Source of the DNA: Acidimicrobiia bacterium
GTDB lineage: Bacteria > Actinomycetota > Acidimicrobiia > Acidimicrobiales > Acidimicrobilacustridaceae
Direction of reading: 5' to 3'
Assembly (NCBI GenBank): GCA_018882825.1
Contig: VERC01000038.1
Location: 1-12,866 of the forward strand
Length of the DNA: 12,866 nucleotides
Shown in pieces: positions 1 to 5,849 of this stretch (positions are counted from its first letter, which is position 1; every line of letters begins with the position of its first letter). The notes under the pieces were generated by a model that saw only the letters and a list, made by a program, of their open reading frames with translations, did no database searches and had not been told where the DNA came from. Both the position numbers and the translations under genes were made by a program.

Positions 1-702
1 GACGACGACGCACGTGATGTTGTCACGACCGCCCGACTCGTTGGCGAGTCGCACCAGTTCCCGACAGGCCTCGGCCGGGTCGGCCAGTCGGCGCAGGGTG
101 GCGGCGATGCGGTTGTCGTCGACCTCGTTGAACAGACCGTCGCTGCACACCAGGTAGCGATCGCCGACCACCGGTAGGACCTCCCACGAGTCGACCAGCA
201 CCGTGCCATCGATGCCCAACGCCCGGGTGAGGATGTTTCGCTGCGGGTGCACCGCCGCCTCGGCCTCGGTGAGACGACCTTGGCGGACCATGGTGGCGAC
301 GAGGCTGTGGTCCTCGGTGATCTGGGTCAGCACACCGTCGGACAACAGGTAGAGACGTGAGTCGCCGACGTTGACCACGCCGATGGCGTCGCGCCCCCCG
401 GCATCGACGAGGGCCATCGCCACCAACGTGGTGCCCATACCGGCCAGTTCCGGGTCGCCGAGGGATCGCTCCACCACATCGGCATTGGCGCGTTCGACGG
501 CGGCCACCAGGACGTCGGTGCCGGCCGAGCCGAACCACGACTGCAACGACTCGAGAGCGAGACGGCTGGCCACCTCGCCGGCCTGATGTCCACCCATGCC
601 GTCGGCCACGGCGAACAAACCATCGACGGCGAGGTAGGCGTCCTCGTTGCCCTTGCGCACCATGCCGGTGTCGGTGAGCGCCCCCCACGCGAACCGGGTC
701 AT
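1..702 (-). CDS. pstP: PP2C-family Ser/Thr protein phosphatase (PstP-like), 3' end cut by window edge
   Basis: Removes phosphate from Ser/Thr-phosphorylated proteins using a two-metal centre; in Actinomycetota the enzyme at this locus opposes the PknA/PknB kinases that govern cell growth and division. The frame is open from the ATG at 702 to the window edge (234 residues). PP2C motifs are in order: RKGNEDAY at 16-23, the metal-binding ADGMGGH at 33-39, GTTLVA at 91-96, VGDSRLY at 112-118, EDHSLV at 131-135, RNILTRALG at 155-163, CSDGL at 186-190 (Asp188) and GGRDN at 224-228 (Asp227). The catalytic domain is therefore essentially complete. Any membrane helix and extracellular tail, as in mycobacterial PstP, would lie outside the window. 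The ATG overlaps the fhaB stop as ATGA, which suggests translational coupling. Family assignment is certain; the pstP name rests on gene order. Confidence 0.95.
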   Translation of the reverse strand, partial: MTRFAWGALTDTGMVRKGNEDAYLAVDGLFAVADGMGGHQAGEVASRLALESLQSWFGSAGTDVLVAAVERANADVVERSLGDPELAGMGTTLVAMALVDAGGRDAIGVVNVGDSRLYLLSDGVLTQITEDHSLVATMVRQGRLTEAEAAVHPQRNILTRALGIDGTVLVDSWEVLPVVGDRYLVCSDGLFNEVDDNRIAATLRRLADPAEACRELVRLANESGGRDNITCVVV

Positions 703-1172
703 CGCAGCTCCATCACGGTGTTGCCGATCTGCACGACGTCACCGGGCTTCATCACCATGGCACCAGCCACCTTGTGACGGTTGAGCCAAGTGCCGTTGGT
801 GGAGCCGAGATCCTCGATCTGCCACTGGTTGTCGCGGGCGAACACGCGGGCGTGGATCTGCGACGCGTAGGTGTCGTCGAGGGTGATCTGACACCCGGCG
901 GCCCGACCGATCGACATCTCACCGATCAACGGGAACGACTTCCCGGCGACCTCGACCGGTTCGACCACGACGAGTTCACGGGTGCGCGGACCGGAACGGC
1001 CGTCGGTGCGACGCCGACGGGGCGCGACGGGCGTCGACCCCGGGGCGCCGGTGGGCACCGGTTGGGGCGGATGCACCTCGGTCCACACAGCGCGCACGAC
1101 ACGGAAGAAGAACAGATAGAGCAGCGCGAGCAGACACAACTTGAGGACCAGCAACAGCTGATCGGAGATCAC
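699..1172 (-). CDS. fhaB: FhaB-like membrane-anchored FHA-domain protein
   Basis: A 157-residue protein with one N-terminal membrane helix (about residues 5-26, Leu/Phe rich), a Pro/Arg-rich linker (about 33-65), and a C-terminal FHA domain that binds phosphothreonine peptides. FHA signatures are IGR at 88-90, the Ser104..His107 strand and GSTNG at 123-127, with the domain running to the last residue. The architecture and size match mycobacterial FhaB (FipA), a partner of PknA/PknB substrates and the division machinery. The start is GTG at 1172, two nt after the fhaA stop. Its last codon overlaps the phosphatase start. No clear Shine-Dalgarno is seen, so reinitiation from fhaA is likely. Confidence 0.93.
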   Translation of the reverse strand: MISDQLLLVLKLCLLALLYLFFFRVVRAVWTEVHPPQPVPTGAPGSTPVAPRRRRTDGRSGPRTRELVVVEPVEVAGKSFPLIGEMSIGRAAGCQITLDDTYASQIHARVFARDNQWQIEDLGSTNGTWLNRHKVAGAMVMKPGDVVQIGNTVMELR

Positions 1173-1174
1173 CG

Positions 1175-1834
1175 TCAGGACGCCTGGAACGTGAGACGGA
1201 TGCTCCCGAAGCCGAGTTCGTCGCCGTCGCGCAGCTCGCGCTCGGTGACTGGCACACCATTGACGCTGGAACCGTTGGTGGAGCCGAGATCGACGAGCAC
1301 GTAGCCCTCGGCCCGGGGACGGATCTCGGCGTGGTTCCGGCTCACGTTGGGATCGGCCAGGGTGATGTCGCAGTCGGGCATGCGGCCGATGGTGACGATG
1401 CGCTCGCGCAACATGTACCGCTCGCCGTTGGGCAGGACCAACGAGCCGGGGCCGAGTCCGCCTGCACCCTCCCGGAACCTCGATTCGATGAGGAACGTGC
1501 CGGTGCGCTGGCCGTCGTCCACGACCAGTTCGACCTCCACCGGACCGAGGAACGCGTAGCCCTCGTCCCGAGCGTGTTCCCGGGCGGCGTCACTCAGTTC
1601 CCGGGCCAGGGAGTCGGCTATGTCGACGAACTGGTCGTGATCGTCATTGGAGATGGCCACGGTGAACTGGTTGGGGGCCACGGTGCGACCCCGGACGTCG
1701 ACGGTGCGGTGGTCGTCCATCTCCCGGGTGAGCTTCCGACCGATCTCTATGGGCCGTACCCCGTTCTTGAACACCCGGGAGAACACGCCCTCGACCGCGT
1801 GCTCGAGACGCCGTTCGAAGCCCTTGAGACCCAC
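1175..1834 (-). CDS. fhaA: FhaA-like protein: DUF3662 domain plus C-terminal FHA domain
   Basis: First gene of the minus-strand phospho-signalling operon. Residues 1-115 match the DUF3662 domain that opens FhaA proteins (start MGLKGFERRLE, then RPIEIGRKL at 27-35). Residues 130-219 form an FHA phosphothreonine-binding domain with IGR at 149-151, SRNH at 165-168 and GSTNG at 184-188. In mycobacteria FhaA binds the phosphorylated pseudokinase domain of MviN and tunes peptidoglycan synthesis at the poles. At 219 residues this version is far shorter than mycobacterial FhaA (over 500, recalled from memory), because the long low-complexity linker between the two domains is nearly absent. The start is GTG at 1834, with no Shine-Dalgarno but a TANNNT box 7 nt upstream, so translation may be leaderless. 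Confidence 0.93.
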   Translation of the reverse strand: MGLKGFERRLEHAVEGVFSRVFKNGVRPIEIGRKLTREMDDHRTVDVRGRTVAPNQFTVAISNDDHDQFVDIADSLARELSDAAREHARDEGYAFLGPVEVELVVDDGQRTGTFLIESRFREGAGGLGPGSLVLPNGERYMLRERIVTIGRMPDCDITLADPNVSRNHAEIRPRAEGYVLVDLGSTNGSSVNGVPVTERELRDGDELGFGSIRLTFQAS

Positions 1835-1841
1835 GGGGGCA

Positions 1842-1847
1842 AGGTTA
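1842..1847 (-). promoter_or_regulatory. Probable -10 box of a leaderless promoter for fhaA
   Basis: On the minus strand the hexamer TAACCT fits the actinobacterial TANNNT -10 consensus. Exactly 7 nt separate it from the fhaA GTG, so transcription should begin at or within a base or two of the start codon. No convincing -35 hexamer is seen about 17 nt further upstream. The lack of a Shine-Dalgarno supports a leaderless message. Confidence 0.5.
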
Positions 1848-1941
1848 CCGATGGGCCCTTCCCCGACGGTGCCGCCGAGCAGGCCCCGATCAGTGGCCCG
1901 GGCAACGGGCCGGCGGATTCGTGGCCCATTCCCGGTGCCGG

Positions 1942-1947
1942 TAGTGT
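1942..1947 (+). promoter_or_regulatory. Possible -10 box for the tRNA-Leu gene
   Basis: TAGTGT fits TANNNT and lies 13 nt before the mature tRNA 5' end, leaving room for a short leader processed by RNase P. A weak -35 candidate, TTCGTG at 1918-1923, sits 18 nt upstream. The evidence is position plus a loose consensus only. Confidence 0.35.
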
Positions 1948-1960
1948 TCGCAGTCCACTC

Positions 1961-2047
<87 letters not shown>

Positions 2048-2051
2048 CTCG

Positions 2052-2067
2052 GTGGGACCGACCCCAC
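2052..2067 (+). terminator. Weak hairpin after tRNA-Leu
   Basis: GTGGG (2052-2056) pairs with CCCAC (2063-2067) around a 6-nt loop, starting 5 nt after the tRNA CCA end. There is no T-run. An alternative fold, CCACTT/AGGTGG at 2064-2077, overlaps it and excludes it. It may end or trim the tRNA transcript, but this rests on position alone. Confidence 0.3.
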
Positions 2068-2102
2068 TTCGAGGTGGTCGAGGCCCACGTCGAAGAGCGT
2101 TG

Positions 2103-2133
2103 GCACTCGATCACCCGTGGAGACGTCGAGTGC
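2103..2133. repeat. Perfect 8-bp inverted repeat in the gene-free stretch
   Basis: GCACTCGA at 2103-2110 is the exact reverse complement of TCGAGTGC at 2126-2133, with a 15-nt spacer. It lies in the stretch between the tRNA and the secreted protease gene and far from any start codon. It could be an operator, an RNA hairpin or chance. Confidence 0.35.
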
Positions 2134-2471
2134 GCGGCTGCTCCATGCCCTCGGCCGGTTGCACGACTCCGGGATGCCCGATCGCACCTCGGTCCATCGC
2201 ATCGAGACCTCCGCCCATCGGGGGCTCCCACTGCCCCGCTACGAATGTGGACCGCAGAAGCGCCCCTTGCGCAGCCATCACTCCATGCCGGGGTACCGGG
2301 TGGTGGCGGTCTGGAGGGTGAAGGGATGACGGACCGGATGCAGGTCAGCCCCGGCCCTGACGACTGAACTCGACCAGTCAGGCGAAGCAACGAACGACCG
2401 AACACGTGCCCGGGCCCTGGAGGAGAATCCGAGTCGCGTGTGGTCGCGGAACATGGAGAAGGTTCGGCCAC

Positions 2472-2477
2472 TACAGT
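2472..2477 (+). promoter_or_regulatory. Possible -10 box for the secreted protease gene
   Basis: TACAGT fits TANNNT and would start transcription near 2484. That lies downstream of the 2438 GTG and 2453 ATG candidates but upstream of the ATG at 2507. If this promoter is the main one, 2507 must be the start. No good -35 is visible. Confidence 0.35.
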
Positions 2478-2506
2478 CGAATTCGCTGACGAAGACGGTG
2501 GACTCG

Positions 2507-5017
2507 ATGACGCGAACCAGGAGTAATGGGGTTCCAGGTCGTCGCAGTCGCCGAGCCGTCGCCCTCTGGTGCGCCTGCGTGGCGATCGTCGTTGCCCAGT
2601 TGGCACTCGCCTCACCCGCATCCTCTCAAGAGGGTTCCGTTGCGCCGCCCGCACCCGACGGGTTCGAGACCTCCGACATCGTCCGGACCCCACCCGAATC
2701 CGGGCTGAGCCCATCGTCGATCGAACCCGAGGCCGTCCCCTCCACCGCGTCGAAGTTCCAGGCGTTGTCCCCGACGCGGGTTCTCGACACCAGACCCGGG
2801 TCACGCAAGGGCTACACCGGCGAGAAACCGGCAGCCGGAGCGATCGTTCGTCTCACCGTCCGCGGGGTGGCCGGAGTCGCCGCCAATGCCTCGGCCGTCG
2901 TCGGCAACCTGACCGTCACCGAGGCGAACCGGGCCGGTTTCGTCACCGCCTATCCGTCGGGCGGCGCGGTACCCCCGGTGTCCAACGTCAACACGGAGTT
3001 CGCCGGTCAGACCATCCCCAACTCGGTCACGGTGCCCATCGGATCGGATGATTCGATCTCGTTGTACGACCAGGCCGGTTCGCATCTCGTGTTCGACATC
3101 GTGGGGTTCTACGTGCCGGTCGGAGGCGCGACCCGGGCCGGCCGAACGGTCACGCTGTCACCGGCTCGCGTCTTCGACTCCCGTCCCGGCACCCGCGTCA
3201 ACTCCAACGGCCTGATCGTGCCGTCGACCGGCACCACCAAGGTGGTCGTGGCGAGACGAGCGGGTGTTCCCGCGGCGGCGCAGGGAGTGATCCTCAATGT
3301 CACCGCCACCGAGTCGTCGGCGGCGGGATGGGTGCAGTTGGGTCCGTTCGGCGGCTACGTGCGAGGGGCCTCGTCGAGCCTGAACCTCGGGTACGCCGGT
3401 CAGACCATCGCCAACCAGGTCATCGTCCCGCTGGGCACCGACGGTGCCATCGGAATCGATGTCCAGTCGCCGGTGCACATCGTCATCGATGTCACCGGCT
3501 ACATCACCGACGCCACGGCCCCGTCGACCGACTCGGGCCTCTTCGTGCCGCTGACTCCTGCCCGACTGATCGACACCCGGGACCGGGGCGTCAAGCCCTG
3601 GGGTGATCGACGCATCGGGGTGATCACCGGTGGCTACGGAGGCGTTCCCCAGAGCGCGTATGGCGCGGTTGCGATCAACGCGACCCTCGTCGACGCCACC
3701 TCGCCGGGCTACATACAGTTCGCGCCGGCGGGAACGCTCGTGCGCGGGGCGTCGTCCACGGTGAATGCCGATCGAACCGGGCAGACCATCGCCAACGCAG
3801 CCACCCTTTCCGCCACCAATCAGGGACTGGACGCCTACACGCAGAACGGCGCCCACCTGATCGTGGATGTCGCCGGGTACTTCACCGGCGGACCCCAACC
3901 TCCCTTCAGCGATCCACTGGGTCTGCTGGTCGACGGTGCCCTGGGTCGAGCCGTGGGCAACGGCACCGACCTCTTCGCCGTCTGGCTCTGCGTCATTCCC
4001 CCCGATACGACCGATCCGACCTATCAGTACTACGCGCAACGCGGGCTCCTCCTGCCGATCACCCCGGGCGATGCCGCCGCCACCGCCGCCGAGGGGACGG
4101 CCGCCTACTTCACCGCCATCTCCAACCACCGGTACTTCCCTGTCTTCTGGACGGCCGGGTCGATCCAGCTCGCCAGGAACGAAGGGCCGCCACAGTGTCT
4201 GCAACGGGCGCGGGAAGCGACTCGGCTGCCCTTCACGAACGTGTACGCGGTGGACAACTCCGGCTACGGAGGCGGATTCGGCGGACCCGGCGGGATCATG
4301 ACGAACTCTGGTGTTCTGTCAGGGTCGACGCTGTTCTCGGCGCCGTCTTCGACTGACCGAGGGTTCTGGGGAGGCGGAGGTTCCGTGGCTCCGGTGCGCA
4401 CTCCGGCCCTCCAGGCACACGAGATCGGCCACACCCTTCATTGGCCGCATTCGTTCACCGGGGTCAGCGGGTCGCAGTACGACAATCCGATGGACCTCAT
4501 GTCGATGTCGCCTCAGTTCGGCGGGTGGTGCCCCAAGAGCCCCTACAGCATGACCAGCAACTGCTACATCCAGCACACACTCGCCATCAACCGCTATCTC
4601 AGCGGTTGGATCGACCCGACCGACGTGGTCGTCCACACCAGCGGGACGCGAACGGTCGATCTCGCCGGTCCTCTGGCCAGCGGTACCCAGTTCGTGGCGG
4701 CGAAGTCGAGTGATCCACTGGTGATCGCCACGATCGAAGCGCGGCCCCGGACGAACTGGGACTCCATCCTCGACAAGGGCGGCGTCACGGTGCACATCTC
4801 GGACCAGAGGTTGGGAGCCTGTGAGAAGTGGTATTCGTGGATGACGAATTGCCGCTCCACCGATCGGCGCGTCTCGCAGGCCCAAGGGGCTCCCTACTCC
4901 TACGACCACGTGATCGGCCCCGGGGAGTCGATGTGGACCCACGGCCTGTTGATAGAGAACCTGGGAGCGACCTGGACCGGGTACAAGACCCGTGTCACCG
5001 GCACCTTCGTTCCGTGA
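2507..5017 (+). CDS. Secreted protein: three ~120-aa repeats plus C-terminal metzincin-like zinc metalloprotease
   Basis: Numbering is from the ATG at 2507 (836 residues). Residues 1-35 form a signal peptide: an Arg-rich start (GRRSRR), a hydrophobic core ending VVAQLALA and a likely cut after ALA at 33-35. A Pro/Ser/Thr-rich linker follows to about 83. Three homologous repeats occupy about 87-204, 216-334 and 348-460. Each opens with (S/T)PxRxxD(T/S)R, has GQTI(P/A)N near two thirds and ends (D)(I/V)xG(F/Y). Residues about 470-836 hold the protease domain. HEIGHTLHWPH (638-648) supplies three His zinc ligands and the catalytic Glu, and NPMDLM (660-665) is a plausible Met-turn. Position 8 of the zinc motif, normally Gly, is His. 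It probably cleaves extracellular protein, substrate unknown. An in-frame GTG at 2438 with GGAGGAG upstream is an alternative start but gives an unusually long signal-peptide N-region. Confidence 0.88.
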   Translation: MTRTRSNGVPGRRSRRAVALWCACVAIVVAQLALASPASSQEGSVAPPAPDGFETSDIVRTPPESGLSPSSIEPEAVPSTASKFQALSPTRVLDTRPGSRKGYTGEKPAAGAIVRLTVRGVAGVAANASAVVGNLTVTEANRAGFVTAYPSGGAVPPVSNVNTEFAGQTIPNSVTVPIGSDDSISLYDQAGSHLVFDIVGFYVPVGGATRAGRTVTLSPARVFDSRPGTRVNSNGLIVPSTGTTKVVVARRAGVPAAAQGVILNVTATESSAAGWVQLGPFGGYVRGASSSLNLGYAGQTIANQVIVPLGTDGAIGIDVQSPVHIVIDVTGYITDATAPSTDSGLFVPLTPARLIDTRDRGVKPWGDRRIGVITGGYGGVPQSAYGAVAINATLVDATSPGYIQFAPAGTLVRGASSTVNADRTGQTIANAATLSATNQGLDAYTQNGAHLIVDVAGYFTGGPQPPFSDPLGLLVDGALGRAVGNGTDLFAVWLCVIPPDTTDPTYQYYAQRGLLLPITPGDAAATAAEGTAAYFTAISNHRYFPVFWTAGSIQLARNEGPPQCLQRAREATRLPFTNVYAVDNSGYGGGFGGPGGIMTNSGVLSGSTLFSAPSSTDRGFWGGGGSVAPVRTPALQAHEIGHTLHWPHSFTGVSGSQYDNPMDLMSMSPQFGGWCPKSPYSMTSNCYIQHTLAINRYLSGWIDPTDVVVHTSGTRTVDLAGPLASGTQFVAAKSSDPLVIATIEARPRTNWDSILDKGGVTVHISDQRLGACEKWYSWMTNCRSTDRRVSQAQGAPYSYDHVIGPGESMWTHGLLIENLGATWTGYKTRVTGTFVP
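2765..3886 (+). repeat. Three tandem protein-coding repeats within the secreted protease
   Basis: Repeat units span roughly 2765-3118, 3152-3508 and 3548-3886. Shared marks are the opening SPTRVLDTR / SPARVFDSR / TPARLIDTR, a central 'GV.A.A.GV..N.T' strand, GQTIPN / GQTIAN / GQTIAN, and endings FDIVGFY / IDVTGYI / VDVAGYF. Divergence is at the protein level; at the DNA level only short tracts such as the CAGACCATC within GQTI are conserved, so the duplication is old. The alternating hydrophobic pattern suggests beta structure. The role is unknown; surface binding is a guess. Confidence 0.85.
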
Positions 5018-5023
5018 GCCGGT

Positions 5024-5049
5024 CGTTCGTGTCCCGCACGACACGAACG
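5024..5049 (+). terminator. Strong hairpin terminator after the secreted protease gene
   Basis: CGTTCGTGTC (5024-5033) and GACACGAACG (5040-5049) form a perfect 10-bp stem with a 6-nt loop, beginning 6 nt after the stop codon. There is no T-run, as is common for terminators in high-GC actinobacteria. Confidence 0.75.
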
Positions 5050-5053
5050 GGAC

Positions 5054-5074
5054 GAGCCCTGCCGCTGCGGGCTC
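5054..5074 (+). terminator. Second hairpin directly behind the first
   Basis: GAGCCC (5054-5059) pairs with GGGCTC (5069-5074) around a 9-nt loop, 4 nt after the 10-bp hairpin. The two may act as a tandem terminator. There is no T-run. Confidence 0.5.
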
Positions 5075-5317
5075 AGCGAGGTGAGATGCGAAGGGGGTGG
5101 TGGCGACGGCTGCCCGACGAGGCCGAGGCTTGCTCGGCGTCGAGGTTTCCCGTGCGTTCACCCGGTCGCTGGTCACGGTCGTCGGGTGGCCAGAGGGCTG
5201 TTCCGAGAACCCACCGGTCCGATCGCTGGTGTAAGCCGTCATTCCCGTGCCGTGGCCGTCGGATTCCTGCTGGCAGCCCCAGCGCCTCCGACACGGCAAG
5301 CCGAGGTGCCGTCAAAC
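5075..5317. other. Gene-free stretch between the terminator pair and the DoxX-like gene
   Basis: This separates the converging protease and DoxX-like genes. No frame looks like a protein. I see only a loose inverted repeat CACCCG/CGGGTG (5159-5164/5183-5188, 18-nt spacer). At the right end GCCGTC/GACGGC (5308-5313/5322-5327) has the DoxX-like stop codon in its loop and may help terminate that gene. Confidence 0.4.
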
Positions 5318-5716
5318 TCAGGACGGCGTCGACTGCGCCGATCGACGGGCCACCTTCCACGCCAGCCAGATGAACACGAACTGGAACGGCAAGCGCAGCC
5401 AGGAGACGGCCTGTTCGGCGATCGAACGGTCGCGCCAGTCCCACACCATGTAGATGTTCGCCGGGTACACGGCGATGAAGAGCACGATCGCCGCCCGGGC
5501 ACCCCACACCCGCGTGCGCGGTGCGAGCACCATCGGTCCCACCACGAGTTCGGCCACGCCGCTGGCGTAGGTCCAGAACCGCTCCGACGGCCCCAGCCAC
5601 GGCGGCACGATGGCATCGAAGAAACCGGGGCTGACGAAGTGCACGACCCCGGCGACGGTGATGAACGCGCCCAGCGCCACGGCGACGATGTCCCAGAGCC
5701 GACCGTCCTCATTCAT
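5318..5716 (-). CDS. DoxX-like small integral membrane protein
   Basis: A 132-residue protein with four predicted membrane helices at roughly 8-27, 48-65, 71-91 and 104-121. Family-like marks are HFVSPGFFDAIVPPWLG (26-42), ASGVAELVVG (51-60), PRTR (66-69) and YPANIYM (84-90), the pattern of the DoxX-like predicted membrane proteins (COG4270 type). The biochemical role of this family is unsettled; relatives are linked to redox and thiol-stress complexes. The start is ATG 5716, with GGTGAG 6-11 nt upstream resembling a ribosome site. An in-frame start at 5827 would add 37 hydrophilic residues running into the divergent promoter region and is disfavoured. It is divergent from the sulfatase operon and convergent with the protease gene. 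Confidence 0.88.
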   Translation of the reverse strand: MNEDGRLWDIVAVALGAFITVAGVVHFVSPGFFDAIVPPWLGPSERFWTYASGVAELVVGPMVLAPRTRVWGARAAIVLFIAVYPANIYMVWDWRDRSIAEQAVSWLRLPFQFVFIWLAWKVARRSAQSTPS

Positions 5717-5736
5717 CGTCTTCTCACCGCCGATCG

Positions 5737-5763
5737 ACGTGGCACCTCCCAACACTCCCACGT
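5737..5763. promoter_or_regulatory. Candidate operator: inverted repeat between divergent genes
   Basis: ACGTGG (5737-5742) and CCACGT (5758-5763) are perfect inverted half sites with a 15-nt spacer, so equivalent positions are 21 bp apart, about two helical turns. Slightly longer half sites (ACGTGGCA and, on the other strand, ACGTGGGA) agree in 7 of 8 positions. The site lies just upstream of the DoxX-like gene and about 75 bp before the MBL promoter box. Dimeric repressor binding is plausible but unproven. Confidence 0.35.
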
Positions 5764-5837
5764 GCTGCGCCTTCGGGTGACCGCCCCGGCAGAACGTGCG
5801 GCACCACATCGCCGAAGCGCCGGACACCGGGCGTCCC

Positions 5838-5843
5838 TACGAT
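5838..5843 (+). promoter_or_regulatory. Probable -10 box of a leaderless promoter for the sulfatase operon
   Basis: TACGAT fits TANNNT closely and is 6 nt before an in-frame GTG at 5850, the spacing expected if the message starts at the codon itself. No Shine-Dalgarno precedes either GTG candidate (5796 or 5850), and no clear -35 was found. This box is the main reason for preferring the 5850 start. Confidence 0.55.
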
Positions 5844-5849
5844 GCGTCC

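Larger units (their letters stand above)
2048..2506. other. Gene-free stretch between tRNA-Leu and the secreted protease gene
   Basis: No frame here reads like a protein: the open frames are rich in Arg, Pro and Ser and show no family motif. Contents I can point to are the hairpin after the tRNA (2052-2067), an 8-bp inverted repeat (2103-2133), a short hairpin GGGGC/GCCCC (2221-2225/2233-2237), a hairpin GACTG/CAGTC (2362-2366/2375-2379), a purine-rich GGAGGAG at 2419-2425 and a TANNNT box at 2472-2477. I recognise no riboswitch class. GGAGGAG is 12 nt before a GTG at 2438 that is in frame with the protease gene, so the coding region might begin at 2438. Confidence 0.5.

Noticed and set aside
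2074..2367. 97-codon plus-strand frame after the tRNA
   Set aside because: Composition is Arg/Pro/Gly-rich with no family motif and no ribosome site; it looks like a chance frame in high-GC DNA.
2340..2437. Possible riboswitch in the leader of the secreted protease gene
   Set aside because: Short hairpins exist but I could not match the conserved core of c-di-AMP, c-di-GMP, glycine or SAM riboswitches.
5796..5849. Upstream GTG start for the MBL protein gene
   Set aside because: No ribosome site; the promoter box at 5838-5843 would be inside it. Kept as an alternative only.
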